Below, piece after piece: positions 8,273 through 17,185 of a DNA stretch of 64,000 nucleotides. The notes beneath the pieces were generated by a model. That model was not told where the DNA came from and ran no database searches. It saw only the letters and a list, made by a program, of their open reading frames with translations. Source of the DNA: DRTC01 sp964521025 (GTDB taxonomy: Bacteria > Cloacimonadota > Cloacimonadia > Cloacimonadales > TCS61). Each line of letters starts with the position of its first letter. Position 1 is the stretch's first letter. Where the stretch lies: assembly GCA_964521025.1 (NCBI GenBank), contig CAZFPK010000008.1:32447-96446 (forward strand). The letters are read 5' to 3'. The translations under genes and the position numbers were made by a program.

Positions 8273-9265
8273 ATGCCTAAACCAAAAGTAGCATTTTATT
8301 GGTGTGCATCCTGCGGCGGCTGCGAAGAAGCAATTGTTGACTTGAATGAAGATCTGGTAAAAGTTGCGGATTTAGTCGATATTGTCTTCTGGCCCTGTGC
8401 AACTGACTTCAAATACAAAGATGTCAGAAATATGGAAGATAATGAAATAGTTGTTTCCTTTATTAATGGTGCAATCCGAACCGATGAACAGGAAGAAATG
8501 GCTCATCTTTTAAGGAAAAAATCTCAGTTAATTGTTTCTTTTGGAGCGTGTTCTCATATCGGAGGAATTCCGGGTCTGGCTAATTTCTGGGATAGAGAAA
8601 CGATCTTTGAATCTTCCTATGGAAAGAATTGTCCTTCTGTTGATAATCCGGAAGGAATTGTTCCCCGAACTTCCAGTAAAGTTCCTGAAGGAGAATTAAC
8701 TTTACCGGCTTTCCATAATACTGTGAAAAGTCTGGATCAGGTTATAGATGTCGATTATTATCTTCCGGGTTGTTCTCCCGCACCCCATCTTACTATGGAA
8801 GCAGTGGGAGCTATATTAGAAGGAAAACTGCCGGAAAAAGGAACAGTCCTCGCACCTTTAAAATCGTTGTGTGATGTTTGTGACCGTAATGAATCCAAAC
8901 CGGAAAAACTTTCAGTTAGCGAAATTAAAAGAATTTCCGAAGTAATAGCCGATCCGGAGAAATGTTTTCTGGCAGAAGGAATTATCTGCATGGGACCTGT
9001 TACCCGTTCAGGTTGTACTCCCGAAGGAAGCGGTAGATGTATCACTGCAAATATGCCCTGTCGCGGCTGTTATGGACCGCCTATCGAAGTTAAAGATGTA
9101 GGTGGGAAAATGATTTCTGCTTTAGCATCTATAATCGGTCTGGAAGGTGAAGAAAATATGGATGAAGAACAAGTTCAGAAGCTAATGGACCAGGTTGTTG
9201 ATCCTGCCGGTTATTTTTATCGCTTTTCCCTGGCAAAGTCACTGCTCAGAAGAAGAAGAATATAA
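8273..9265 (+). CDS. mvhG: [NiFe] hydrogenase small subunit, group 3c-like (MvhG)
   Basis: A 330-residue small subunit with the proximal cluster motif CASCGGC near the N-terminus, then PCATDF, FGACSHIGG, LPGCSPAP, and a Cys-rich C-terminal part (CDVCD, CMGPVTRSGC, CRGCYGP) for the remaining [4Fe-4S] clusters. It has no twin-arginine signal, so it is cytoplasmic like other F420-nonreducing (Mvh) hydrogenases that feed Hdr complexes. It has a clear GGAGG site. The large subunit follows, but separated by an unrelated nucleotidyltransferase gene, which is unusual. Confidence 0.92.
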   Translation: MPKPKVAFYWCASCGGCEEAIVDLNEDLVKVADLVDIVFWPCATDFKYKDVRNMEDNEIVVSFINGAIRTDEQEEMAHLLRKKSQLIVSFGACSHIGGIPGLANFWDRETIFESSYGKNCPSVDNPEGIVPRTSSKVPEGELTLPAFHNTVKSLDQVIDVDYYLPGCSPAPHLTMEAVGAILEGKLPEKGTVLAPLKSLCDVCDRNESKPEKLSVSEIKRISEVIADPEKCFLAEGIICMGPVTRSGCTPEGSGRCITANMPCRGCYGPPIEVKDVGGKMISALASIIGLEGEENMDEEQVQKLMDQVVDPAGYFYRFSLAKSLLRRRRI

Positions 9266-9297
9266 GCATAATCATAAATTATTAGAAATTTTGAAAA

Positions 9298-9633
9298 ATG
9301 ATCAGTCAAAAACTTTTAAAAAAAATCGAAAATGTCATCATTGAAAAACATGAACCGGAAAAAGTAATTCTGTTTGGTTCTTATGCGAATGGTCATCCTG
9401 ATAAAGACAGTGACCTGGATTTACTAATTGTTAAAAACAGCAAACTTCCCAGGTATAAAAGAGCGATAGAAATAAGAAAAAGTCTCTGGGGAATCACAGA
9501 TATACCTAAAGATATTCTTGTTTATACACAAAGAGAAATCAATGACTGGGCAGGAGTAAGACAAGCATTTATTACAGATGTTGTAAACAATGGAAAAATT
9601 CTCTATGAAAACAAAAGAAGACTTAATCGATAG
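9298..9633 (+). CDS. MNT-domain nucleotidyltransferase (antitoxin type)
   Basis: A 111-residue minimal nucleotidyltransferase with the GSYANG...DSDLDLLIV signature (GS then DxD), the fold of MntA antitoxins that AMPylate a HEPN partner toxin. It lies between mvhG and mvhA, where no hydrogenase function is expected, and has only a weak ribosome site. A tiny frame overlapping its 3' end (9605-9652) looks like the start of a HEPN gene that was cut off, so this is probably the orphan half of a toxin-antitoxin pair. An intact pair of the same kind is at 28598-29330. Confidence 0.82.
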   Translation: MISQKLLKKIENVIIEKHEPEKVILFGSYANGHPDKDSDLDLLIVKNSKLPRYKRAIEIRKSLWGITDIPKDILVYTQREINDWAGVRQAFITDVVNNGKILYENKRRLNR

Positions 9634-9652
9634 TTGGATTCAGATAGAGTAA
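9605..9652 (+). pseudogene. Remnant of a HEPN toxin gene (first 15 codons)
   Basis: A 15-codon frame, MKTKEDLIDSWIQIE then stop, begins inside the end of the MNT gene in the +1 frame. HEPN partners of MNT proteins commonly begin with MKTKEEL...W and overlap the MNT gene this way. The rest of the HEPN domain, about 110 residues, is absent before mvhA. The match is short, so this is inference from start, overlap and position. Confidence 0.45.
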
Positions 9653-9710
9653 ATTAATTTTTTTAACAATGTTTGTGAAAATTATCAAAAATAAAGAAGG
9701 AGAATAGATT

Positions 9711-11174
9711 ATGGCAAAGAAAATATCCATAGATCCAATTACAAGGTTGGAAGGTCATGGCAAAATCGAGATCTTCCTCGATGATTCCGGGAATGTCGAA
9801 AACGCTTATTTACAAGTTCCGGAATTAAAAGGTTTCGAGCAATTCTGTATTGGTAGACCCATCGAAGAATTAGCAAGAATTACTCCGCGAATCTGCGGTG
9901 TCTGCCCGACTACTCATCATTTATGTTCGACTAAAGCTCTCGATGCAGTTTATCATGTTAAACCAACGGAAACAGCATTAAAATTGAGAAGATTGATGTA
10001 TGATGCTTTTATGGCGGAAGACCATCTTCTGCATTTCTTTTTCCTGGGTGGACCCGATTTTGTAGTCGGTCCCACTGCTCCTGCCGGAGAAAGAAACATT
10101 TTAGGAGTTATCGGCAAAGTCGGTCTGGAAATCGGCAAAAAAGTTATCGACATCAGGAGAAGGTTAAGAAGTATTATTACTTACCTTGGCGGAAGAGTAA
10201 TTCATCCTGTTAACGGCTTACCCGGCGGAGTTTCCAAAGGACTCGATGAAGACCAGCGAAAAGCCTTTCTCCAAATCGCTTATGATTCTGTAGAATTCGC
10301 TAAATTCACCCTTAAAGTGTTTGAAGATGTCGTCCTGAAAAATAAAACTTATGTCGATTTGATTGTGGGAGATATTTTCAAACATGAAACTAACTATATG
10401 GGATTGGTCGATGAAAATAACAAAGAAGACCTGTATGACGGGATGGTTCGAGTAGTTGATCCGGGTGGTAAAGAATTCGTTAAATTTGCAGCTAAAGATT
10501 ACCTGGAACATATTTCCGAACATGTTGAACCGTGGAGTTATATGAAATTTCCCTTCCTGAAAAATATTGGCTGGAAAGGATTTGTCGATGGTGCAGATAG
10601 TGGAATTTATCGGGTAGCTCCTCTTGCCAGACTAAATGCAGCAGACGGCATGAAAACACCATTGGCTCAAGCAGAATATGAAAAAATGTTCGACACTTTA
10701 GGTGGGAAACCTGCTCATCATACTTTAGCTTTTCATTGGGCGCGACTGGTAGAAGTTATGTATGTCGCGGAAGAAATGCTGCAGCTTCTTTCCGATAAAT
10801 CCATCACAAATCCTGATATCAGGAATCTTCCAACAGAAACACCTGATGAAGGTGTCGGCATTATCGAAGCTCCGAGAGGAACTCTTATTCATCATTACAA
10901 AACAGATGAAAATGGAATGACGACCGGCGTGAACCTGATTGTTGCTACGGTTGGAAATTCAGCGGCAATATCGATGTCAATTGCCAAAGCTGCAAAAAAT
11001 CTTATTAAGAACGGTGAAGTTAATGACGGACTTCTCAATATGGTCGAAATGGCATTCCGACCTTACGATCCGTGTTTAGCTTGTGCAACTCATACTCTCC
11101 CCGGTAAAATGCCGTTAATTGTCAATATTCATAGTCACGATAAAGAGATCATTAAATCTATCAAAAGAGACTAA
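9711..11174 (+). CDS. mvhA: [NiFe] hydrogenase large subunit, group 3c-like (MvhA)
   Basis: A 487-residue catalytic subunit. The N-terminal nickel motif RICGVCPTTHH lies near residue 60-70 and the C-terminal DPCLACATH supplies the other two cysteines and the cleavage histidine. A short C-terminal tail after that His is the part normally removed by a maturation protease, and such a protease is encoded at 11471. The product takes up or evolves H2 in the cytoplasm with MvhG and passes electrons through MvhD to HdrA. It has a strong AAGGAG site. A rho-independent terminator follows at 11236. Confidence 0.94.
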   Translation: MAKKISIDPITRLEGHGKIEIFLDDSGNVENAYLQVPELKGFEQFCIGRPIEELARITPRICGVCPTTHHLCSTKALDAVYHVKPTETALKLRRLMYDAFMAEDHLLHFFFLGGPDFVVGPTAPAGERNILGVIGKVGLEIGKKVIDIRRRLRSIITYLGGRVIHPVNGLPGGVSKGLDEDQRKAFLQIAYDSVEFAKFTLKVFEDVVLKNKTYVDLIVGDIFKHETNYMGLVDENNKEDLYDGMVRVVDPGGKEFVKFAAKDYLEHISEHVEPWSYMKFPFLKNIGWKGFVDGADSGIYRVAPLARLNAADGMKTPLAQAEYEKMFDTLGGKPAHHTLAFHWARLVEVMYVAEEMLQLLSDKSITNPDIRNLPTETPDEGVGIIEAPRGTLIHHYKTDENGMTTGVNLIVATVGNSAAISMSIAKAAKNLIKNGEVNDGLLNMVEMAFRPYDPCLACATHTLPGKMPLIVNIHSHDKEIIKSIKRD

Positions 11175-11235
11175 GATTGACATCGACTTGCTTGAAGTGC
11201 GAGCCGAGAACAATCTTATTTAATCTTTGAAACTT

Positions 11236-11277
11236 TCGAGTCGCATTTCATTCTGTGATTGTGACTCGATTTTTTTT
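11236..11277 (+). terminator. Rho-independent terminator after the hydrogenase cluster
   Basis: A TCGAGTCGC...GTGACTCGA stem (8 of 9 paired) is followed directly by eight T residues at 11270-11277. It lies 62 bp after mvhA and would end the long Hdr-Frd-Mvh transcript. A sequence just upstream (about 11188-11215) resembles part of the CGAGTC hairpin at 57633. Confidence 0.7.
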
Positions 11278-11278
11278 A

Positions 11279-11376
11279 ACTCACCCCCTACCCCTCTTTT
11301 GAACCCTCTTTAGTTCTCCCTTTAGCAAAGGGAGATGAAATGGACTTTTTGAGATTTTGAAAAAGAGAGGGGAGAA
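11279..11376. repeat. Palindromic intergenic element, family A
   Basis: It begins AACTCACCCCCTACCCCTCT, directly after the terminator T-run, and ends in AAGAGAGGGGAG. An internal CTCCCTTTAGCAAAGGGAG hairpin is present. It is the same family as 7139-7246, with a different inner part. Confidence 0.65.
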
Positions 11377-11470
11377 TCTGACTTTCAATTTATATTTCAT
11401 CTTATAACTAATAATGGATTATGAGAGTTTGTGAAATGAATAATCTAATACTCTAATTGGAAAGGTTTCT

Positions 11471-11920
11471 ATGAAAACACTCATACTTGGTCTTGGAAAC
11501 ACAATTCTTTCCGATGACAGAGTTGGAATTAGGATAGCACAGGAAATAAAAAAAAAGTGTAAAAATATCGATATACTCGAAGCCAGTGCTGCCGGCTTCA
11601 GAGTTATCGATGAAATGATCGGTTACGAAAAACTGATCCTGATCGATTCCATCCAAACCGGAGAAGCAAAACCCGGAACTCTGCATAAATTTTCCTTGGA
11701 CGATTTCAAAACAAGACATCATTCCCAACCGCATGATATCAGCCTTTTTGAAGCATTCGACATTATCAAAAAACATGGTGACGAATTACCAACAATAATT
11801 GAAATTTATGCTGTCGAAGTTTTGGATACCGAAACTTTGTCGGAAAAATGTACTCCGGAAGTGGAAGATGCTGTTTCGAGAATTACACGGAGGATTATCG
11901 AGGAACAGGAAATAGATTGA
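11471..11920 (+). CDS. Hydrogenase maturation protease (HycI/HoxW family)
   Basis: A 149-residue endopeptidase that trims the C-terminus of [NiFe] large subunits after nickel insertion. The N-terminal GLGNTILSDDRVG, with the conserved Asp that senses nickel, DSIQTGEAKPG and the HDISL segment carrying the second metal ligand are all present. The substrate is presumably MvhA, 300 bp upstream, whose C-terminal tail after DPCLACATH fits. It is separated from mvhA by a terminator and a repeat, so it probably has its own promoter. Confidence 0.9.
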   Translation: MKTLILGLGNTILSDDRVGIRIAQEIKKKCKNIDILEASAAGFRVIDEMIGYEKLILIDSIQTGEAKPGTLHKFSLDDFKTRHHSQPHDISLFEAFDIIKKHGDELPTIIEIYAVEVLDTETLSEKCTPEVEDAVSRITRRIIEEQEID

Positions 11921-12074
11921 TTTTATAAAAAATACTTGCATCTATAAGCAAAAAAAAATTAGTTCCCGCACATATTCCAGGAATTTATTATTTTTTCGGA
12001 TTAGAAATTCTTGTTGTTTTTTTGAAAAAAGCCAGGGAACATTTTAATCAAAAAGTTATATATTCGGAGGTTAA

Positions 12075-13247
12075 ATGAACATTCACGAGTATCAGGCAAA
12101 AGAGATACTGAAAGAATTCGGAGTAGCTGTTCAGGACGGCATTATGGTTGAAAAAGTCGATGATGCCAGACAGGCTGCAAAAAAAATAGGCGGAAAAAAC
12201 TGGGTGATAAAAGCGCAAATCCATGCCGGAGGTAGAGGAAAGGGCGGCGGAGTAAAGTTTGCGAAAAATATCGATGAAGTCGAGGAAATTGTGAAAAATA
12301 TGCTGGGTATGAAACTTGTTACTCATCAAACCGGACCCGCCGGAAAGATCGTACAGAAGGTTTATATCGGAAATGCACTGGACATTGTGAAAGAATATTA
12401 CCTGGGAATGGTTCTGGACAGAGCAAAAGAAATGCCGGTCATGATGGCTTCGACCGAAGGCGGAGTGGAGATCGAGAAAGTGGCGGCAGAAACTCCCGAA
12501 AAGATCATCAAAACAGGGATCGATCCCTTAACGGGATTCCGGGGATATCATGCTCGGGAACTGGCTTTTGGTTTGAATCTTTCCAGAGAGCAAAGCAAAG
12601 ATTTTTCCAGATTTGCCAGAGCATTGTACAATGCTTATATTTTTAATGATGCAAGTTTGGTCGAGATCAATCCCCTGATATTAACTTCGGAGAATAAATT
12701 TACGGCACTCGATGCGAAAATGGGATTCGATGATAATGCTCTTTATCGTCATCAAAATATAGCGGAAATGAGAGATTATAATGAAGAAGATCCCTCAGAG
12801 ATGGAAGCAGCGGAATTCGGATTAAGTTATGTCAAACTCGACGGTAATGTCGGCTGTATGGTCAATGGTGCCGGGCTGGCAATGTCAACAATGGATATCA
12901 TCAAGCTCGAAGGCGGATTTCCGGCAAATTTCCTCGATGTCGGCGGTAAAGCGAGTGCGAATACAGTTGCCGAAGGTTTTAAACTTATCCTCAAAGATCC
13001 GAATGTGAAAGCGATCCTCGTTAATATTTTCGGAGGGATCGTGCGCTGCGACCGGATCGCCAACGGCATCATCGAAGCAACCGGGAAAACAGATGTAAAA
13101 GTTCCGATAGTCGTTCGCCTGGACGGAACGAATGCAGCAGAAGCCGCTAAAATTCTCGAAGCATCATCACTCAAGAATATTATCACAGCATCCGATCTGT
13201 CAGACGCTGCCGGTAAAGCCGTTAAAGCTGCGAAAGGAGTGCAATAA
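12075..13247 (+). CDS. sucC: Succinyl-CoA synthetase beta subunit
   Basis: A 390-residue ATP-grasp subunit. It shows the MNIHEYQAKEIL start, the HAGGRGKGGGV nucleotide loop, VEINPL, and FGGIVRCDRIANGI near the C-terminus. With SucD it interconverts succinyl-CoA + ADP (or GDP) + Pi and succinate + CoA + NTP, the substrate-level step linking the methylmalonyl-CoA route to succinate. It has a good CGGAGG site. Its stop codon overlaps the sucD start by one base (TAATG), so the two are translationally coupled. Confidence 0.96.
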   Translation: MNIHEYQAKEILKEFGVAVQDGIMVEKVDDARQAAKKIGGKNWVIKAQIHAGGRGKGGGVKFAKNIDEVEEIVKNMLGMKLVTHQTGPAGKIVQKVYIGNALDIVKEYYLGMVLDRAKEMPVMMASTEGGVEIEKVAAETPEKIIKTGIDPLTGFRGYHARELAFGLNLSREQSKDFSRFARALYNAYIFNDASLVEINPLILTSENKFTALDAKMGFDDNALYRHQNIAEMRDYNEEDPSEMEAAEFGLSYVKLDGNVGCMVNGAGLAMSTMDIIKLEGGFPANFLDVGGKASANTVAEGFKLILKDPNVKAILVNIFGGIVRCDRIANGIIEATGKTDVKVPIVVRLDGTNAAEAAKILEASSLKNIITASDLSDAAGKAVKAAKGVQ

Positions 13248-14116
13248 TGAGTATTTTAGTGAATAGATCTTCAAAAGTGATCGTGCAGGGATTTACTGGA
13301 AAAGAAGGAACTTTTCATGCGGAGCAGTGTCTTGCTTACGGAACGAACATTGTCGGAGGAGTTACTCCTAATAAAGGCGGACAAACTCATCTTGGAAAAC
13401 CTGTTTTTAATACAGTTAAGGAAGCAGTTGCAGAAACCGGAGCAGATGTTTCTTTAATTCTCGTTCCTCCCGCATTTGCATCAGATGCAATTATGGAAGC
13501 AGCAGCCGGCGGGATCAAAATAATTGTCTGCATCACGGAAGGAATTCCTACGATGGATGTTGTTATCGCTAAAAAATTCACGGATAAACATAATGTAACT
13601 TTGATCGGTCCGAACTGCCCTGGAATAATAACTTCGGAAGAAGCAAAGATCGGGATCATGCCGGGATTTGTCTTCAAAAAAGGAAAAGTAGGTTTGATCT
13701 CCAAATCGGGAACTCTGACTTATGAAATGGCAAACCAGGTCGTGCTGGCAGGATTGGGAATTTCGACGGCGATCGGGATCGGCGGAGATCCGATCATCGG
13801 CAGCACTTTTATCGACTTGCTGAAATTATTTGATGAAGATGCGGAAACAGAAGCGATAGTTATTATCGGTGAAATCGGCGGAGACCTGGAAATCCAGGCA
13901 GCAGATTTCATTAAAAAAAATATTTCCAAACCTGTGATTGCATTTATCGCCGGAGCAACTGCTCCCAAAGGTAAAAGAATGGGTCATGCCGGAGCGATAA
14001 TTGCCGGCAGCAAAGGAACTGCTCAGGAAAAAATGGAAGCACTTTCCAAAGCAGGAGTTTATGTGGTCGATTCTCCGGCGGAAATCGGGATAAAAGTCAA
14101 AGAAGTGTTGGAATAA
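13247..14116 (+). CDS. sucD: Succinyl-CoA synthetase alpha subunit
   Basis: A 289-residue CoA-binding subunit with the GFTGKEGTFH start region, GPNCPGI, GIGGDPIIGS, and the phospho-His segment GHAGAIIAGSKGTA near residue 245. It is complete and of normal length. Overlap with sucC and a TPR gene only 25 bp downstream indicate one operon. Confidence 0.96.
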   Translation: MSILVNRSSKVIVQGFTGKEGTFHAEQCLAYGTNIVGGVTPNKGGQTHLGKPVFNTVKEAVAETGADVSLILVPPAFASDAIMEAAAGGIKIIVCITEGIPTMDVVIAKKFTDKHNVTLIGPNCPGIITSEEAKIGIMPGFVFKKGKVGLISKSGTLTYEMANQVVLAGLGISTAIGIGGDPIIGSTFIDLLKLFDEDAETEAIVIIGEIGGDLEIQAADFIKKNISKPVIAFIAGATAPKGKRMGHAGAIIAGSKGTAQEKMEALSKAGVYVVDSPAEIGIKVKEVLE

Positions 14117-14141
14117 TTCCAAAAAGATAAAAGAGAATATA

Positions 14142-14969
14142 ATGGAAAAAATGGATGAGATGTGCAAACTTGCAGAAGAATATAAAATGCAAGGTGAGAT
14201 CATTAATGCTGCCAAAGAATATAAGAAAATATTGGAGATCGACCTGGGGAATATAACAGCAAATATGAATTTAGCCGATATTTATTATATTCTGGGAGAT
14301 ATCGGGAACTCGATCAGGCAATATGAAAAGATAATTTCCCTGAAACCTAATTATGATCTTGTTTTATACCGGCTTGGAGTTCTATATTACCGGGCTACAA
14401 AATTCTATAAAGCAATTTCTTATCTGGATCGCGTTTTGGAATCAGAACCGGATCTTTATATGGCTCATTACTGGAAAGGACTGTCTTTTTATCATCAGGG
14501 CAAGGTCAGGAAAAGTATCGAGTCATTCCAAAAATTACATGAAAAAGGGAATAAATGCACGCTCGGATATTATCATATTGCGATTTCTTATAAAACGATC
14601 GGGAATTATAAAGAGGCGATCAAATATTTTCAGGAAATCCTCAAAGAAGATGCGAACATTGTATCCGTGAATTATCATCTCGGTCTTTCCTATCTCGGTC
14701 TTTCCAAAATAAAGGAAGCATTGCTTTGTTTTAAAAAAGTTCTCGAGATCGATAAAGATCATAAAGGTGCACAGGAAAAATTGTCCAGTCTGGTAAACGA
14801 CCAGGAACTTTTATACTCATTCGGTATTGAAAGAGTAAAAAGCGAGGATAATATCGATGAAATGATCTCCAATTATCATATTGGAGAAGCATACAAAGGT
14901 TTTTCTGCAATCGATAATGCATTCAAATATTTTAAGAAGAAAATTGGAAAAGACACGAAAAATAAATAA
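14142..14969 (+). CDS. TPR repeat protein, paralogue 1
   Basis: A 275-residue soluble protein made of about six or seven tetratricopeptide repeats, with no signal peptide or membrane segment. Typical units read A-EYKMQG-I-NAAKEYKKILE, YYHIAISYKTIGNYKEAIKYF and YHLGLSYLGL-KIKEALLCFKKVLE. It is clearly related over most of its length to the TPR protein at 26016-26687 (shared DLYMAH.W.GL.(F/Y)YH segment and the same order of repeats). Both follow TCA-cycle genes: this one sucD, the other isocitrate dehydrogenase. TPR proteins usually bind other proteins, so a scaffold or assembly role is possible, but no function can be read directly. Confidence 0.8.
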   Translation: MEKMDEMCKLAEEYKMQGEIINAAKEYKKILEIDLGNITANMNLADIYYILGDIGNSIRQYEKIISLKPNYDLVLYRLGVLYYRATKFYKAISYLDRVLESEPDLYMAHYWKGLSFYHQGKVRKSIESFQKLHEKGNKCTLGYYHIAISYKTIGNYKEAIKYFQEILKEDANIVSVNYHLGLSYLGLSKIKEALLCFKKVLEIDKDHKGAQEKLSSLVNDQELLYSFGIERVKSEDNIDEMISNYHIGEAYKGFSAIDNAFKYFKKKIGKDTKNK

Positions 14970-15165
14970 TGTCCAAAATCGATAGGACAGAAGTTGTCTG
15001 AGACAGATGTTGTCCTATGGAATGAAGAGAGTCAGAGAGCGTGTTTACTTTCCGAAGCTTCTCACAAAGAAACTCTTACAAATAGGAATCGGAAAGTTTT
15101 AGAACGCGAGTATTGATTGGGTGAGAATGTATAAATCGTGATCGATATAAAATGGAGGAACAAAG

Positions 15166-15431
15166 TTAAAACCAATTCAAACAAAAGCAATAAATGGTCA
15201 TTTAAGTATTCCTTTTCATCTACCCAATAAAGGTATTTATGATGTGATCATAACTTATGAAATACCCGAAGAAAAAAATAAATCTATTGAACTGTGTGGA
15301 ATTTCAAAGATAAATTAAAAGGTTTAAAGATTAACTACGAATTAAAGAAAATGAGAGAAGAATTAAATCAGGAAATGGAAAAGAAGTTTTTTAAGAAATT
15401 GATTGTCCCCGAATTTCACAAATTACACTAA
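15166..15431 (+). pseudogene. Broken small gene, antitoxin-like
   Basis: A frame beginning TTA-AAA after a GGAGGA site encodes KPIQTKAINGHLSIPFHL, then PNKGIYDVIITYEIPEEK, then a stop at 15318. If two extra bases near 15290 are skipped, the frame continues as SIELWNFKDKLKGLKINY and KKMREELNQEMEKKF to a stop at 15431. The join reads smoothly, and this style (short beta-rich start, helical E/K-rich end) is typical of small antitoxins. The missing start codon and the shift both suggest a dead gene. The rest of the 585-bp gap (14970-15554) shows no gene; an AATTACAC...GTGTAATT hairpin follows the pseudogene. Confidence 0.45.
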
Positions 15432-15554
15432 TTTTTATTTATCAATCAGTGTAATTCTTGAATAATTTATGAATTTAAGTTTAGATGTTAATTAGAGAAA
15501 ATGGTCAAAATCAATAACCCACTCCTTTAGGTGTGGGAATCAACAGGAGCAATA

Positions 15555-16400
15555 ATGCGTGAAATCGAAGTTAAAGAAATCATTCCAATCGTCAGGAAAC
15601 TTTGTCTCGATGCGAGCATTTATATTGGAGACGATGTCGTAAAAAAATTGCAGGAATTCCAAAAAAAAGAAGAATCACCTATCGCTAAAGAGATCATTTC
15701 CATTATTTTTGAAAACCAGAAATTAGCGGTGGAAAAGAAAATGCCGCTTTGCCAGGATACGGGAGTTGCCGTTATCTTTGTCGAACTCGGTCAGGATGTG
15801 CACCTGGTTGGAGGAGATTTTTATGAAGCCATCGATGAAGGTGTGCGGCAAGGTTACAAAGACGGATATTTACGCAAATCGATGGTCGATGATCCGATCA
15901 TCGAAAGGAAAAACACGAAGGATAATACTCCGGCATTAATTTACCTGGATCTTGTTCCGGGAGATAAGATCAAGATCACACTTGCTGCTAAAGGCGGCGG
16001 TTCGGAAAATATGAGTGAAGTCAAGATGATGAAAGCGGCGGATGGGATCGAAGGAGTAAAAGATTTTGTTGTGGATAGAGTTCGCAGATCAGGCGGAAAC
16101 CCCTGTCCTCCCATCATTGTCGGAGTCGGTCTGGGAGGAAATTTCGAGCAAAGTGCGTTACTCGCCAAAAAATCCCTGCTCCGCTCTCTCGATGAAGAAA
16201 ATCCTGATCCCAAATGGGCAGAAGTGGAAGCGGAGATTCTCGAAAGGATCAATAAACTGGGAATCGGTCCGCAGGGATTGGGCGGAAGAACGACAGCGAT
16301 TGCAGTCAATATTCTTCATAAACCGTGTCATATTGCTTCCATGCCGGTTGCTGTGAATATTCAATGTCATGTGCATCGGCATAAAAGTGCGGTTATTTAA
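15555..16400 (+). CDS. Class I fumarase, alpha (N-terminal) subunit
   Basis: A 281-residue iron-sulfur fumarase subunit (TtdA/FumA N-terminal family). Cysteines for the [4Fe-4S] cluster are seen in PLCQDTG, GNPCPP and NIQCHVHRH. The start is placed at ATG 15555, which has AGGAG six bases upstream, rather than at the in-frame GTG at 15531. The beta subunit follows after 168 bp. Together they hydrate fumarate to malate. L-tartrate dehydratase is the alternative, but neighbours (sucCD, malate dehydrogenase) favour fumarase. Confidence 0.9.
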   Translation: MREIEVKEIIPIVRKLCLDASIYIGDDVVKKLQEFQKKEESPIAKEIISIIFENQKLAVEKKMPLCQDTGVAVIFVELGQDVHLVGGDFYEAIDEGVRQGYKDGYLRKSMVDDPIIERKNTKDNTPALIYLDLVPGDKIKITLAAKGGGSENMSEVKMMKAADGIEGVKDFVVDRVRRSGGNPCPPIIVGVGLGGNFEQSALLAKKSLLRSLDEENPDPKWAEVEAEILERINKLGIGPQGLGGRTTAIAVNILHKPCHIASMPVAVNIQCHVHRHKSAVI

Positions 16401-16568
16401 GGAGAAAATTATTAACAGCGAATTCATCCCGATAAATAAAATTACTAAAATTACTTATAAAGATTTTTTATATCTATCTATCGGAACAAGAAACTAACAA
16501 TTACGAACATTATGAATTTGCTGATGGTTTTTCGTCGTGATTATAAAATAATCTATAAAGGATAAATT

Positions 16569-17126
16569 ATGGCAAAAGAAAAAAAATTACAAACTCCTCT
16601 CAAAAATAAAGATTTGGAAGATTTACATATCGGAGATAAAGTATTGCTCAGCGGCACGATCTATACAGCTCGTGATGCTGCTCATAAAAGATTGGTTGAC
16701 TTAATAACAGCCGGAAAAGAATTACCATTCGATCTTAAAGGACAGATCATTTATTTTGTTGGACCTGCTCCTGCCAGAGAGGGAATGCCTATCGGTTCTG
16801 CCGGTCCGACAACAAGTTACCGCATGGATCCTTATTCACCTGTCTTGCTGGATAACGGTCTCAAAGGGATGATAGGTAAAGGTCCGAGAAGTAAAGAAGT
16901 GATCGCTTCCATGACCAGAAATAAAGGGGTTTATTTTGCTGCGATCGGGGGAGCGGCAGTTGTGATGGCTCAATCCATCAAAGCAGCAAAAATTATTGCT
17001 TATGAAGACCTGGGTACCGAAGCGATCAGGGAAATGAAAGTTGAGAATTTGCCTTGTATCGTAGCTAATGACATTTACGGCAATGATCTTTTTGATGAGG
17101 GAGTGAAGGAATATAAAAAGGAATGA
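16569..17126 (+). CDS. Class I fumarase, beta (C-terminal) subunit
   Basis: A 185-residue partner of the alpha subunit. The family motifs LSGTIYTARDAAHKR, GPAPAREGMPIGSAGPTTSYRM and GKGPRS are present, followed by FAAIGGAA and a closing YEDLGTEA segment. The two-gene arrangement is that of anaerobic class I fumarases. An AAGGA site precedes the ATG. It is followed by a 244-bp gap with short tandem repeats and no gene. Confidence 0.92.
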   Translation: MAKEKKLQTPLKNKDLEDLHIGDKVLLSGTIYTARDAAHKRLVDLITAGKELPFDLKGQIIYFVGPAPAREGMPIGSAGPTTSYRMDPYSPVLLDNGLKGMIGKGPRSKEVIASMTRNKGVYFAAIGGAAVVMAQSIKAAKIIAYEDLGTEAIREMKVENLPCIVANDIYGNDLFDEGVKEYKKE

Positions 17127-17185
17127 TGAATGGTGTAGTCTGGAACCTTTAGTCCGGCTTTTGACGGATTGTTCCGATAATAAAA

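Noticed and set aside
15531..15554. GTG start for fumarase alpha at 15531
   Set aside because: The ATG at 15555 has an AGGAG site at the right distance, and the extra eight residues match nothing in the family.
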